Shown one piece after another: positions 31,801-38,257 of a stretch of DNA of 64,000 bases (position 1 is its first letter; the number at the start of each line of letters is the position of its first letter). Position numbers and translations under genes: made by a program. The DNA is from JAOXRU01 sp965247735 (GTDB lineage Bacteria; Bacteroidota; Bacteroidia; Flavobacteriales; Flavobacteriaceae): assembly GCA_965247735.1 (NCBI GenBank), contig CBDFHN010000002.1, forward strand, positions 1,488,001-1,552,000, written 5' to 3'. Under the pieces are notes generated by a model that was given only the letters and a program-made list of their open reading frames with translations, was not told the origin of the DNA and did no database searches.

Positions 31801-32168
31801 TATTAACTACAGATGCTGCTGGTGATCCAATTTGGATTGATAAAACCGATTTAAGTCCTGTGAAAGCTATTGGTAAAATTAATGGAGATGGCTCTATCGC
31901 AAAAGCAACAGTTGGAATTACTATTACAAAATTAGCTGGTAATGGACATTACCAAGTTAATCTTCCTGTTGGAATGGTATCAGATAACAATTACATTATA
32001 CAATTAACACAATTAAGTAGAAATGGAGCAGGTAATGATGCTCCAACAATTACATATATTAATCAATTAGTAACTAGTTTCGAAATTATTGTCGGAGACA
32101 CCGATAATGGAGCTGGAGATGCTAATAGATTTAACTCAGAATTTATGTTTACTATTTTAAACTTTTAA
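19821..32168 (+). CDS. Giant secreted decapeptide-repeat fibre protein (4115 aa)
   Basis: The start at 19821 gives signal peptide MPNKILCALLFLISTVSIAQ. Residues about 21-75 form a tail-fibre-like module (RVSNIEMSAITPLKGALVYN, YYYDGIAW). From about residue 170 to 3980 the protein is a long array in a strict 10-residue period, e.g. GTIATVDIAD DAITNLKIIN. Runs of decapeptides alternate with 65-residue linkers that carry KVLTT, GDPQWENKTIF, PSTL and ASGDATISNAGDIQI. Twenty linkers precede the terminal one: 3 early type, 3 with GHFYVGNITN, and 14 with QWENKTIF. The last 100 residues (AIGKINGDGSIAKATVG to the end) are unique and beta-rich. No catalytic motif and no T9SS sorting tail is seen. Likely an elongated beta-helical surface fibre or adhesin; that is inference from the repeat style. 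Confidence 0.85.
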   Translation: MPNKILCALLFLISTVSIAQVKIGDNPETIASTSILELQSQNRVLVITRVSNIEMSAITPLKGALVYNTDTDCIYYYDGIAWIDMCRPSLLNATITNHNDGTFTFTDNLGNPTIFDVKGSLVDNLDGTYTFTDAGGTITTIIATNITDNVTIEGDGSVLTPLKVKDLGIDTPQIANDAIDNTKIADKAIETDNIKESTTANHVLKTDATGTTVEWGLLTTANITGADLTATNSSITVTNGTGAVLSATNIAVALDGITNDKVADNAIQNENIADNAINTDELVNSSVTIAKIGADPITDFDKVLTTNPLGIPIWEDKSNFIPSALTSGQILLGDVTNTAVAVIPFGDVTISNTGDLQIGTSAVTANEIATGAVTSAEILDATITSIDIFNGTIATGDIADGAVTVAKIGGNLTIPNKVLTTDALGDPQWENKSTFIPSTLSDGQILMGDGTNTAVAVLPTGDIAVANTGDLQIKSNAVTTVEIALNTIIADDIATGAVTSDEILNETILSEDIFNGTIATVDIADDAVTVAKIGTAVTDINKVLTTDAAGNPVWDDKSTFVPSTLSDGQILIGDGTNTAVAVLPTGDISVSNTGDLQIKSNAVTTVEIALNTIIADDIATGAVTSDEILNETILSEDIFNGTIATVDIADDAVTVAKIGTAVTDIDKVLTTDAAGNPIWDDKSTFIPSTLNNGHFYVGNITNTATPIILSGDATVSNLGVIDLTNGSVENSEIFPSAVTTDKIFNETILSEDIFNGTIIAEDIATGAVTTAEILNETILSEDILDATIATADIANNAVTIAKIGAAVTDINKVLTTDAAGNPIWDDKSTFIPSTLNNGHFYVGNITNTATPIILSGDATVSNLGVIDLTNGSVENSEIFPSAVTTDKIFNETILSEDIFNGTIIAEDIATGAVTTAEILNETILSEDILDATIATVDIANNAVTIAKIGAAVTDIDKVLTTDAAGNPIWDDKSTFIPSTLNNGHFYVGNITNTATPIILSGDATVSNLGVIDLTNGSVENSEIFPSAVTTDKIFNETILSEDIFNGTIATVDIADDAITNLKIINNAVTNAKIADGSVTTTKIADGNVTTAKINDDAVTVAKIGATVLDTDKVLTTDAAGDPQWENKTIFIPSTLTNGQILVGDATNIATGVTASGDATISNAGDIQIVANAVTTAEILNETILSEDILNGTIATIDIAADAIDNTKVADNAIQTENIAANTIIAADINTGAVATDEILNETILSEDIFNGTIATVDIANDAITNLKIINNAVTNAKIADGSVTTTKIADGNVTTDKINDDAVTVAKIGATVLDTNKVLTTNATGDPQWENKTIFIPSTLTDGQILIGDATNVATGVTASGDATISNAGDIQIAANAVTTAEILNGTIATVDIAADAIDNTKVADNAIQTENIAANTIIAADINTGAVTTDEILNETILSEDIFNGTIATVDIADDAIDNTKVADNAIQTENIAANTIIAADINTGAVATDEILNETILSEDIFNGTIATIDIADDAITNLKIINNAVTNAKIADGSVTTTKIADGNVTTDKINDDAVTVAKIGATVLDTNKVLTTNATGDPQWENKTIFIPSTLTDGQILIGDATNIAAGVTASGDATISNAGDIQIVANAVTTAEILNETILSEDILNGTIATIDIAADAIDNTKVADNAIQTENIAANTIIAADINTGAVATDEILNETILSEDIFNGTIATVDIADDAITNLKIINNAVTNAKIADGSVTTTKIADGNVTTVKINDDAVTVAKIGATVLDTNKVLTTNATGDPQWENKTIFIPSTLTDGQILIGDATNIATGVTASGDATITNAGDIQIVANAVTTAEILNETILSEDILNGTIATIDIAADAIDNTKVADNAIQTENIAANTIIAADINTGAVATDEILNETILSEDIFNGTIATVDIANDAITNLKIINNAVTNAKIADGSVTTTKIADGNVTTDKINDDAVTVGKIGATVLDTHKVLTTNVTGDPQWENKTIFIPSTLTDGQILIGDATNIAAGVTASGDATISNTGDIQIVANAVTTSEILNETILSEDIFNGTIATVDIADDAITNLKIINNAVTNAKIADGSVTTTKIADGNVTTVKINDDAVTVAKIGATVLDTHKVLTTNATGDPQWENKTIFIPSTLTDGQILIGDATNIAAGVTASGDATISNTGDIQIVANAVTTAEILNETILSEDILNGTIATVDIAANAIDNTKVADNAIQTENIAANTIIAADINTGAVTTDEILNETILSEDIFNGTIATVDIADDAITNLKIINNAVTNAKIADGSVTTTKIADGNVTTDKINDDAVTVAKIGATVLDTNKVLTTNATGDPQWENKTIFIPSTLTDGQILIGDATNVAAGVTASGDATISNAGDIQIVANAVTTAEILNETILSEDILNGTIATIDIAADAIDNTKVADNAIQTENIAANTIIAADINTGAVATDEILNETILSEDIFNGTIATVDIANDAIDNTKVADNAIQTENIAANTIIAADINTGAVTTDEILNETILSEDIFNGTIATIDIAADAIDNTKVADNAIQTENIAANTIIAADINTGAVTTDEILNETILSEDIFNGTIATVDIADDAITNLKIINNAVTNAKIADGSVTTTKIADGNVTTDKINDDAVTVAKIGATVLDTNKVLTTNATGDPQWENKTIFIPSTLTDGQILIGDATNIATGVTASGDATISNTGDIQIVANTVTTAEILNGTIATIDIAADAIDNTKVADNAIQTENIAANTIIAADINTGAVATDEILNETILSEDIFNGTIATVDIADDAITNLKIINNAVTNAKIADGSVTTTKIADGNVTTDKINDDAVTVAKIGATVLDINKVLTTNVTGDPQWENKTIFIPSTLTDGQILIGDATNIAAGVTASGDATISNAGDIQIVANAVTTAEILNGTIATVDIAADAIDNTKVADNAIQTENIAANTIIAADINTGAVATDEILNETILSEDIFNGTIATVDIADDAITNLKIINNAVTNAKIADGSVTTTKIADGNVTTVKINDDAVTVGKIGATVLDTHKVLTTNATGDPQWENKTIFIPSTLTDGQILIGDATNIATGVTASGDATISNAGDIQIVANAVTTAEILNGTIATVDIAADAIDNTKVADNAIQTENIAANTIIAADINTGAVATDEILNETILSEDIFNGTIATVDIANDAITNLKIINNAVTNAKIADGSVTTTKIADGNVTTDKINDDAVTVAKIGATLLDTDKVLTTDAAGDPQWENKTIFIPSTLTDGQILIGDATNVATGVTASGDATISNTGDIQIVANAVTTAEILNGTIATVDIAADAIDNTKVADNAIQTENIAANTIIAADINTGAVATDEILNETILSEDIFNGTIATVDIADDAITNLKIINNAVTNAKIADGSVTTTKIADGNVTTDKINDDAVTVGKIGATVLDTNKVLTTNVTGDPQWENKTIFIPSTLTDGQILIGDATNIAAGVTASGDATISNTGDIQIVANAVTTSEILNETILSEDIFNGTIATVDIADDAITNLKIINNAVTNAKIADGSVTTTKIADGNVTTVKINDDAVTVAKIGATVLDTHKVLTTNATGDPQWENKTIFIPSTLTDGQILIGDATNIAAGVTASGDATISNAGDIQIVANAVTTSEILNETILSEDIFNGTIATVDIADDAITNLKIINNAVTNAKIADGSVTTTKIADGNVTTVKINDDAVTVAKIGATVLDTHKVLTTNATGDPQWENKTIFIPSTLTDGQILIGDATNIATGVTASGDATISNAGDIQIVANAVTTAEILNGTIATVDIAADAIDNTKVADNAIQTENIAANTIIAADINTGAVTTDEILNETILSEDIFNGTIATIDIAADAIDNTKVADNAIQTENIAANTIIAADINTGAVATDEILNETILSEDIFNGTIATIDIAADAIDNTKVADNAIQTENIAANTIIAADINTGAVTTDEILNATIIEADVANNAITTAKIGTAGATDANKVLTTDAAGDPIWIDKTDLSPVKAIGKINGDGSIAKATVGITITKLAGNGHYQVNLPVGMVSDNNYIIQLTQLSRNGAGNDAPTITYINQLVTSFEIIVGDTDNGAGDANRFNSEFMFTILNF
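20331..31770 (+). repeat. Decapeptide/linker tandem array inside the giant gene
   Basis: The basic unit is 30 bp (10 residues). Units group into 435-bp modules of eight decapeptides plus a 65-residue linker. Starts of the 14 GATCCACAAT linker marks are near 23181, 23796, 24561, 25176, 25791, 26226, 26841, 27816, 28401, 28986, 29571, 30156, 30591 and 31026. The spacings are therefore 615, 765, 615, 615, 435, 615, 975, four of 585, and two of 435. All differ by multiples of 30 bp. Three further 435-bp copies of another linker type lie at 21893-23200. Confidence 0.9.
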
Positions 32169-32173
32169 AATAA

Positions 32174-32797
32174 ATGAAAAATAATATTTTTTTTATAAGC
32201 TCACTTTTTGGCATTACTATAGCCACTGCGCAAACTCCTACCGCAGGAGAGTTAATAAAGGTACATAGTGTTGCTGATGCTACAGAAATGAATTCCATAA
32301 CGGGCATAGTCCCAGGGTCACTTATTTACAACACAACAAACAATAAAATGTATACCTATTCTAGTGGTACATGGGAAATAACAGGAAATAGCCCTAAATT
32401 TTTAGATGTTTATGACAATACTGCTTCGTTTACTATACCTAGTACATATATCCAAATTCCATTGACAACAACAAGAATTAATGAAGGAGGAATTTTCACT
32501 GTTGCTTCAAATCAAATTACAGTCGGAGAAACAGGAGTATATGAAGTTGAATATGGGGTAGCATGCAGATCTAACACTTGGAGTAATGTCGAAGTTGTAC
32601 TGCGCCGAAATGGGGTTGACGTCCCTGCTTCTTTCGTCTCTGGAGGCCCATACAGTAAGTACTCCACTACAACAAGAAAGGTATATTTATCGATTAGCAA
32701 TGGTGATGCTTTAAGCTTATTCGCACATAATAGAGGGTCAAGTTCAATAGTGTCAGATCAGAATGGCTCATTTGTTCTCATCAAAAAAATAAAATAA
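32174..32797 (+). CDS. Secreted protein with fibre N-module and C1q/TNF-like domain
   Basis: Signal peptide (MKNNIFFISSLFGITIATAQ), then the module also found in the giant protein (residues about 24-70: ELIKVHSVADATEMNSI, GSLIYNTTNNKMYTY). Then comes a C-terminal domain of about 125 residues with the strand pattern of a C1q/TNF jelly roll (VGETGVYEVEYGVAC, VEVVLRRNGVDV, VYLSISNGDALSLFAHN). C1q-like domains usually form trimers and bind surfaces or glycans. At 207 residues it begins five bases after the giant gene. The jelly-roll assignment is by eye. Confidence 0.8.
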   Translation: MKNNIFFISSLFGITIATAQTPTAGELIKVHSVADATEMNSITGIVPGSLIYNTTNNKMYTYSSGTWEITGNSPKFLDVYDNTASFTIPSTYIQIPLTTTRINEGGIFTVASNQITVGETGVYEVEYGVACRSNTWSNVEVVLRRNGVDVPASFVSGGPYSKYSTTTRKVYLSISNGDALSLFAHNRGSSSIVSDQNGSFVLIKKIK

Positions 32798-32820
32798 AAT
32801 AAAATGAAATAAAATATAGA

Positions 32821-33993
32821 ATGCCCCATAAAAAAACATATCGCTATAGCATGCTCACATTTTTGTTAATGTGGGGATTGACTTGTGCACAAACACCAAA
32901 AGCTAATGAATTAATAAGAGTACATAATGTAAGCGACATTACAGAAATAAACACTATAGCTTCCCCCCCATTAGGCGCTATAATTTACAATATTGCAGAA
33001 GGGAAACTATATACTTATAGCGGAGCTAATTGGGATAATATCCAAGCATCCTCTAAATCGCTAACTTCAAATGATGGTACTATTTCCATTACTAACACTG
33101 CATCAACAATTGATCTTTCTTCAAATGATAATGGTACTTTTTGGCTCATTAATGGTAATTCTAATACTACTGCTGCACAATTTTTAGGCACATCAAACGA
33201 TCAAAAACTAGAACTACGTTCCAATAACCTTCCTCTCTTGCAATTGGGAAGAAGACAAACATTAGGGCTTACTCAAGCTTTTGCCGATTATGATAATAAC
33301 GATCAACCTTTAGTCCATTTCAATGGGGATGGTAATACCGCTGCCATACAATTTGCCTCTTCTGCTGCCCTATTTTACAAGCCTATGTTTTTTACCACTA
33401 CAAATGGTAGTTTCAGGTTAAAAGGAAGTGCAGGAATTACTGACTTTTTTGAAATAGGCTCAGGAGGACCAGGTAATGATGGCCGCTTAGAATTTATTAT
33501 AGGTGATGATGGATTAGAACCTATTATTTTTAAACGATTTGATTACAGAAACGGTACATTCCATACCGAATTATTTAGAGTACAAGCCAGCAGCAATACT
33601 GAAGATGCAAAACCAAGATTTGGAATCAACATTAATCCCCAACAAATTCCAATAGATACTGATTATGATGATAGTCAAGCTGCTTATGCAATTGCAAATT
33701 CTACATTACAAATTGGAGGCTCACTGTCCCTCGCTATTATTAGTACCACTGCAAACTTAATACTAACAGAAGAACATTATACCATAATTATTTCAGGAAA
33801 TCATGACATTACGCTACCCAATGCAACTAGTTGTATTGGAAGAATATATGTGCTTAAAAATACATCTAATAGTGATGTAAGTTGTTCTCAATATATTGGT
33901 GATGACGCAAATACAAGTACAAACATTAGAAGAAAAAGGGTCTATATCTTACAAAGTGATGGCAGCAATTGGCAACAAATCAATAAAGATTAA
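32821..33993 (+). CDS. Secreted fibre-like protein
   Basis: This 390-residue protein has a signal peptide ending near TCAQ and the shared N-module (ELIRVHNVSDITEINTI, GAIIYNIAEGKLYTY). The middle of about 220 residues is rich in Gly, Asn and beta-prone segments, resembling phage-fibre or collar-type sequences. The C-terminal block of 90 residues starts LSLAIISTTANLILTEEH and ends LQSDGSNWQQINKD. It is closely homologous to the end of the next protein. Its stop overlaps the next ATG (TAATG). Function unknown; probably a structural part of the same appendage. Confidence 0.78.
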   Translation: MPHKKTYRYSMLTFLLMWGLTCAQTPKANELIRVHNVSDITEINTIASPPLGAIIYNIAEGKLYTYSGANWDNIQASSKSLTSNDGTISITNTASTIDLSSNDNGTFWLINGNSNTTAAQFLGTSNDQKLELRSNNLPLLQLGRRQTLGLTQAFADYDNNDQPLVHFNGDGNTAAIQFASSAALFYKPMFFTTTNGSFRLKGSAGITDFFEIGSGGPGNDGRLEFIIGDDGLEPIIFKRFDYRNGTFHTELFRVQASSNTEDAKPRFGININPQQIPIDTDYDDSQAAYAIANSTLQIGGSLSLAIISTTANLILTEEHYTIIISGNHDITLPNATSCIGRIYVLKNTSNSDVSCSQYIGDDANTSTNIRRKRVYILQSDGSNWQQINKD

Positions 33994-34673
33994 TGAAAAT
34001 CGCAAGAATCATATCAGCCATTATTATGCTTCTCCTTTTTGGAAGAAATACTTATGCTCAAATAAATGCTAATGCAGTATTCTCTTTAGTTAATTTAACT
34101 ACTATAGAAATGAATAGTATTATTTTGCCACATAAAGGAAGTATGATTTTTAATTCAGACGACAATCATGTATACCAATATACTGGTGCTAGTTGGACAA
34201 TTGTTGATACCACTGCCAGTGGACTTGGCGCAACGCAAGGTTCTGTAATTTTTTCAAATGCAGCGGGTAATGCAACAGAAAACAATAGTCAACTTTTTTG
34301 GAATAATACTACTAATAGACTTGGTATTGGAACCAATACTCCAACAGAAACACTAGATGTTAATGGTTCTATAATTGCAAAAAAAATACAAATAGAAGGA
34401 TCGTTATCCACAGCAATTACCAATACTATAGCCAATTTAACATTAACCGATATTCACTACACCGTAATTATCACTGGAAACCACGACATTACACTACCTA
34501 CAGCTTCTAGCGTTACAGGAAGAATTTATGTTTTAAAAAACATAAATAATACTGATGTTAGTTGCTCACAATATATTGCAGATAACGGAACTTCAAGCAC
34601 TAATTTAAGAAGGGGTCGTATATTTATCTTACAAAGCGATGGTAGCAATTGGCAACAAATAAATAAGGACTAA
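33993..34673 (+). CDS. Secreted fibre-like protein, short paralogue
   Basis: Signal peptide to about residue 22 (MLLLFGRNTYAQ), then the shared module (VFSLVNLTTIEMNSI, GSMIFNSDDNHVYQY). A short segment with NRLGIGTNTPTETLDVNG follows, a phrase typical of Bacteroidota tail-fibre-like proteins. The same C-terminal 90-residue block as the previous gene closes it (YTVIITGNHDITLPTAS to WQQINKD). At 226 residues it looks like the previous protein with the middle removed. Translationally coupled on both sides by one-base TAATG overlaps. Confidence 0.78.
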   Translation: MKIARIISAIIMLLLFGRNTYAQINANAVFSLVNLTTIEMNSIILPHKGSMIFNSDDNHVYQYTGASWTIVDTTASGLGATQGSVIFSNAAGNATENNSQLFWNNTTNRLGIGTNTPTETLDVNGSIIAKKIQIEGSLSTAITNTIANLTLTDIHYTVIITGNHDITLPTASSVTGRIYVLKNINNTDVSCSQYIADNGTSSTNLRRGRIFILQSDGSNWQQINKD

Positions 34674-35518
34674 TGGAAACAAAAAAAATTATAGTTGTAA
34701 TACTAATTCTTTTCTTTAGCAGAGAACATGGTCGTGCGCAAATAGATGCAAATGAAGTTTTTTCCCTTGTAAATTTAACTACTGCTGAGATGAATAGTAT
34801 TATACTTCCACATAAAGGAACCATGCTTTTTAATACAGATAATGATCAGGTATATCAATATACAGGGGCTAGCTGGACAATTGTAGATGATACTTCTGGA
34901 TCAATGGGTACGATGCTAGGTTCTGTTCTTTTTTCTGATACCAGTGGAAATGTAACAGAAAACAATAGTCAGTTTTTCTGGAATAACACAAACAATAGAT
35001 TAGGAATTGGTACAGATACACCTACAGAAACCTTAGATATTAACGGTACAGTAAGAGCTAGAAATCTCCCTACCACTACTTCATCGGGCTTAGATATCCT
35101 TGCAATAACTGCTGATGGAGAAATTCAAAAAAAAATACTCTATGAAAAAATTGTTATTTGGGCAGAAGAAGGAGCTGATTTAGCAACTAATACTAGAGAA
35201 TGGTCCTATGGAGATAGAGGTGTTGGAAGAATAGGTATTCCACTGCCTGAGGACTGGGAAGCTTATGCCATAAGTTTTCATGCTGATGTTGCTGATGCTG
35301 GTGTTACTGTAGAAGTCTCTGTTTATGATTATAGTGTTACAGAAGCATCTTTGTTCACATTCACTGCAAGTGGAGCTACTAACAACATTAGTTATACTCA
35401 AATTTTAGCAACTCCAATTGCTATTCCTGCTGGCACAGCTCTCGGATTTAGATCTGGTGCTATTTCAGGAGTCGTTAGAGATGCTAGAGCCGCTGTATGG
35501 TTAAGACGAAGACCCTAA
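34673..35518 (+). CDS. Secreted fibre-like protein with distinct C-terminus
   Basis: The first 125 residues are nearly the same as in the preceding gene (VFSLVNLTTAEMNSI, GTMLFNTDNDQVYQY, NRLGIGTDTPTETLDING), which indicates recent duplication. The C-terminal 140 residues are different. They begin at IVIWAEEGADLATNTREWSY and contain a beta-sandwich-like region (GVTVEVSVYDYSVTEASLF) ending AAVWLRRRP. The change of C-terminal domain behind a constant N-terminus is the logic of fibre tips. There is no T9SS sorting signal. Confidence 0.78.
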   Translation: METKKIIVVILILFFSREHGRAQIDANEVFSLVNLTTAEMNSIILPHKGTMLFNTDNDQVYQYTGASWTIVDDTSGSMGTMLGSVLFSDTSGNVTENNSQFFWNNTNNRLGIGTDTPTETLDINGTVRARNLPTTTSSGLDILAITADGEIQKKILYEKIVIWAEEGADLATNTREWSYGDRGVGRIGIPLPEDWEAYAISFHADVADAGVTVEVSVYDYSVTEASLFTFTASGATNNISYTQILATPIAIPAGTALGFRSGAISGVVRDARAAVWLRRRP

Positions 35519-35538
35519 TTAATATTAAGAAACAAACG

Positions 35539-36681
35539 ATGAAACTAAAATATAGTATACAACTCGGACTTATTTTTTTTACCACTTTAATTTGGTCACA
35601 AAGTGCTTTTTATAATTCTGGAAACCTTCAAGTACATGCTGATGGACAAATAGGATTTCATACCAATTTAATAAATGACACTAGTTTTGATCAAAATCTT
35701 GGAACCGTTGGATTTTATGGTACAGCGCTAACTGCTATTTCGGGGGCACAAAGCCCCGTTTTTTATGATTTTGAAATTGCAAGTGATGGTGATGTTGATT
35801 TAGAAATTCCAATTGCTGTAAATCATAATGCAAATTTTATTTTTGGAACCATACACACTCCAAAAGACAACCCATTTATTAGTTTTGACTACATCAACAA
35901 TGCAACATCTAATGGTTCTGGAAATAATTCTAAAGTTAATGGTTATGTTTCTGTTTCCAATATTGACAATTTTATGGTTCCTATTGGAGATGAAGATAGA
36001 ATGAGCCCAATTACGTATACTTCATCTTTTCCTGGTTCTTATATCAAAGCTGCCTATTTCTTTGAAGATCCAAACAATCCAACAACCTTTACAGATACTT
36101 TTGATACTACTAAAGTGGCCAACGACATTATGGTTATTAGCAACGAAGAATTTTGGGTTATTAGCAGTCCTAATGAAGGTACAATTATGTTATCATGGAT
36201 GGCAGAAAGTAATATTTCTAGCCTTACAGATGATTTTACAAACCTATTTATAGCAGGTTGGAACAGAACCACATTACAATGGGAAAATCTAGGAAACGTA
36301 GGTGTAACAGGCGACCAAACCAGTGGTACAATTACATCATTACCTTTTATTGCAGATGATTATACTGTTGTTTCTTTAGGTGCTATTGATACTTCTATAG
36401 GACTAGGAAATTATTTACTTACCCTAAACGGTGATGGAATTAACGAATACTTTAAAGTTAGAGGTATTGAAAATAAACCTGAAAACAGCCTTAAAATTTT
36501 TAACAGATGGGGAAAAATTGTTTATCAGGCAGAAAACTATACCAATGATTTTAATGGTGTTACCAATGTCTCAGGTGCAATTACAGATAAAAAAGGATTA
36601 CCACCAGGCATTTATGTTTATGTTATCACTTTTAAAGATAATGATACCAAACACCAAGGTTTTATATATTTAAGCCGATAG
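35539..36681 (+). CDS. T9SS type B sorted surface protein (gliding-associated C-terminal domain)
   Basis: The start at 35539 yields MKLKYSIQLGLIFFTTLIWSQ, a signal peptide. The longer frame from 35497 overlaps the previous gene and has no signal. The 380-residue protein ends with the gliding-motility-associated (CHU_C-type) domain: LTLNGDGINEYFKVRGI, SLKIFNRWGKIVYQ, and the closing GIYVYVITFKDN through HQGFIYLSR. This domain directs export and cell-surface attachment by the type IX system. The middle is beta-rich and has no enzyme motif. It is the only one of the six operon proteins with a sorting signal, so it may be the anchor for the others (inference). Confidence 0.85.
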   Translation: MKLKYSIQLGLIFFTTLIWSQSAFYNSGNLQVHADGQIGFHTNLINDTSFDQNLGTVGFYGTALTAISGAQSPVFYDFEIASDGDVDLEIPIAVNHNANFIFGTIHTPKDNPFISFDYINNATSNGSGNNSKVNGYVSVSNIDNFMVPIGDEDRMSPITYTSSFPGSYIKAAYFFEDPNNPTTFTDTFDTTKVANDIMVISNEEFWVISSPNEGTIMLSWMAESNISSLTDDFTNLFIAGWNRTTLQWENLGNVGVTGDQTSGTITSLPFIADDYTVVSLGAIDTSIGLGNYLLTLNGDGINEYFKVRGIENKPENSLKIFNRWGKIVYQAENYTNDFNGVTNVSGAITDKKGLPPGIYVYVITFKDNDTKHQGFIYLSR

Positions 36682-36739
36682 CTTACAATAAAACATCAAA
36701 AATTACGATACTATACTAGAACCCAAACTTACATTGCTT

Positions 36740-37456
36740 ATGTTAGTACGTAATATTATAAGCCTAATTCTTATAGCAACCTCTAGTATTGGATATGCCC
36801 AAGAGGAAAAAGAATATACAGTAGACGACCTTATGGGAAAATCTTCGGTATCCCTTTTTGGAAAAGATATTAATCTTCGAAAAGAAGCTTATGATGCTTT
36901 TTTAGCCATGCGAAAAGCTGCCTATAATGATGGAATTGAAATTAAAATAGCTTCCAGTTACAGAAACTTCAACAGGCAACAAGAAATCTGGGAACGCAAA
37001 TATATAACCTATACTAATAAAGGTTTGTCTCCTGCTAAAGCCATAGATAAGATTATTGAATATTCTACTATTCCTGGTACCTCTAGGCACCATTGGGGAA
37101 CCGAAATTGATATTATTCAAGGAAGAAGAAAAACAAAATTAGGATTATTAAATCCAAAAAACTTTGAAGAAGGTGGCGCCTTTCATGAACTTTATCAATG
37201 GATGGACAAAAACGCAAGCACCTACGGATTCTATATTGTATATACTAAAAACAAAAGGCGAAAAGGTTTTAAATATGAACCCTGGCATTATAGCTATGCA
37301 CCAATTTCTATACCTATGTTAAAAGCATATCGCAATATTAACTTAATGCGAATCTATCAAGATGAAAATTTTGAAGGCCATGAACACCTAAGTCCCGGCT
37401 TTATGCAAAACTATATCAGAAACCATATTTTGGACATAAACCCTACCCTTCTATAA
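36740..37456 (+). CDS. M15-family D-alanyl-D-alanine carboxypeptidase (VanY-like)
   Basis: A signal peptide (MLVRNIISLILIATSSIGYAQ) is followed by an M15 zinc peptidase domain. The signatures are SSYRNFNRQQEIW, the zinc ligands in SRHHWGTEIDI (HxxxxxxD) and EPWHYSY (catalytic Glu and third His). Such enzymes trim the terminal D-alanine of peptidoglycan stem peptides in the periplasm. A TTG two codons upstream (36734) is a possible alternative start. The gene follows the fibre operon after 58 bases but seems functionally independent of it. Confidence 0.9.
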   Translation: MLVRNIISLILIATSSIGYAQEEKEYTVDDLMGKSSVSLFGKDINLRKEAYDAFLAMRKAAYNDGIEIKIASSYRNFNRQQEIWERKYITYTNKGLSPAKAIDKIIEYSTIPGTSRHHWGTEIDIIQGRRKTKLGLLNPKNFEEGGAFHELYQWMDKNASTYGFYIVYTKNKRRKGFKYEPWHYSYAPISIPMLKAYRNINLMRIYQDENFEGHEHLSPGFMQNYIRNHILDINPTLL

Positions 37457-37492
37457 AACTTTTGTAAATTAGCTTTCTAATTTATACTTAAA

Positions 37493-38257
37493 ATGAGAAG
37501 AGGCAGTTGGAAATTTAGAATTCTTATTGGATTAGCTATTGTTCTTTTTGCATATGTGCAAAGATGTAATAATAAAGAGACAAACCCATATACGGGAAGA
37601 GTTCAAAATATAGACATGACTTCCGATCAAGAAATCGCTATTGGACTTCAGAGTGCCCCTCAATTAGCACAACAACATGGAGGTTTGTATCCCGATTCTA
37701 GATACCAAGCACTAGTTACTGCCGTAGGAAAAAAACTTGTTGCAAATAGTATTGCTAGAGATACACCTTATAAATATAATTTTCATTTGCTGGCAGATGA
37801 TAAAACTATTAACGCTTTTGCCCTTCCTGGAGGTCAAATCTTTATAACCTATGCTCTTTTTTCAAAACTTAACGAGGCTCAGTTGGCTGGAGTTCTAGGT
37901 CATGAGATTGGCCATGTTATTGGGAAACATTCTGCGGAACGAATTGCTGATAGTAAGTTTTGGAAAACAGTATCTATGGGAGCTAGTGTAGGTGCAGATG
38001 CTGGAAATGTTGTAAATCAATATGGAATGAGCAAACTGCTTACTAATGGAAGAGGTGATGAATTGGAAAGTGACGAACTTGGCGTTCTTTTTATGATACA
38101 ATCTGGTTACGACCCATATGAGATGATTCAGGTAATGAAAATATTAAAAGCTGCAGCTGGACCTAATAAAGTGCCTGAATTTAAAAGCTCTCATCCAGAC
38201 CCAGAAAATAGAATTGAAAAGATAAAAGCAACTATTAAAAAGTATAAAAACCAATAA
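37493..38257 (+). CDS. M48-family metallopeptidase, exported
   Basis: This 254-residue protein has an N-terminal hydrophobic stretch (FRILIGLAIVLFAYVQRC), either a membrane anchor or an atypical lipobox. Then comes a peptidase domain with GHEIGHVIGKHSAER (HExxH zinc site) and ESDELGVLFM carrying the third ligand. It resembles the single-domain periplasmic M48 proteases of the LoiP/BepA type, which act in outer-membrane quality control. The C-terminal SSHPDPENRIEKIK motif is also typical. Substrate unknown. Confidence 0.9.
   Translation: MRRGSWKFRILIGLAIVLFAYVQRCNNKETNPYTGRVQNIDMTSDQEIAIGLQSAPQLAQQHGGLYPDSRYQALVTAVGKKLVANSIARDTPYKYNFHLLADDKTINAFALPGGQIFITYALFSKLNEAQLAGVLGHEIGHVIGKHSAERIADSKFWKTVSMGASVGADAGNVVNQYGMSKLLTNGRGDELESDELGVLFMIQSGYDPYEMIQVMKILKAAAGPNKVPEFKSSHPDPENRIEKIKATIKKYKNQ

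Noticed and set aside
19821..36681. Prophage or tailocin tail-fibre cluster
   Set aside because: No capsid, tail, lysis or integrase genes are nearby, all six proteins have signal peptides and one has a T9SS tail. The fibre resemblance is at the level of repeats only.
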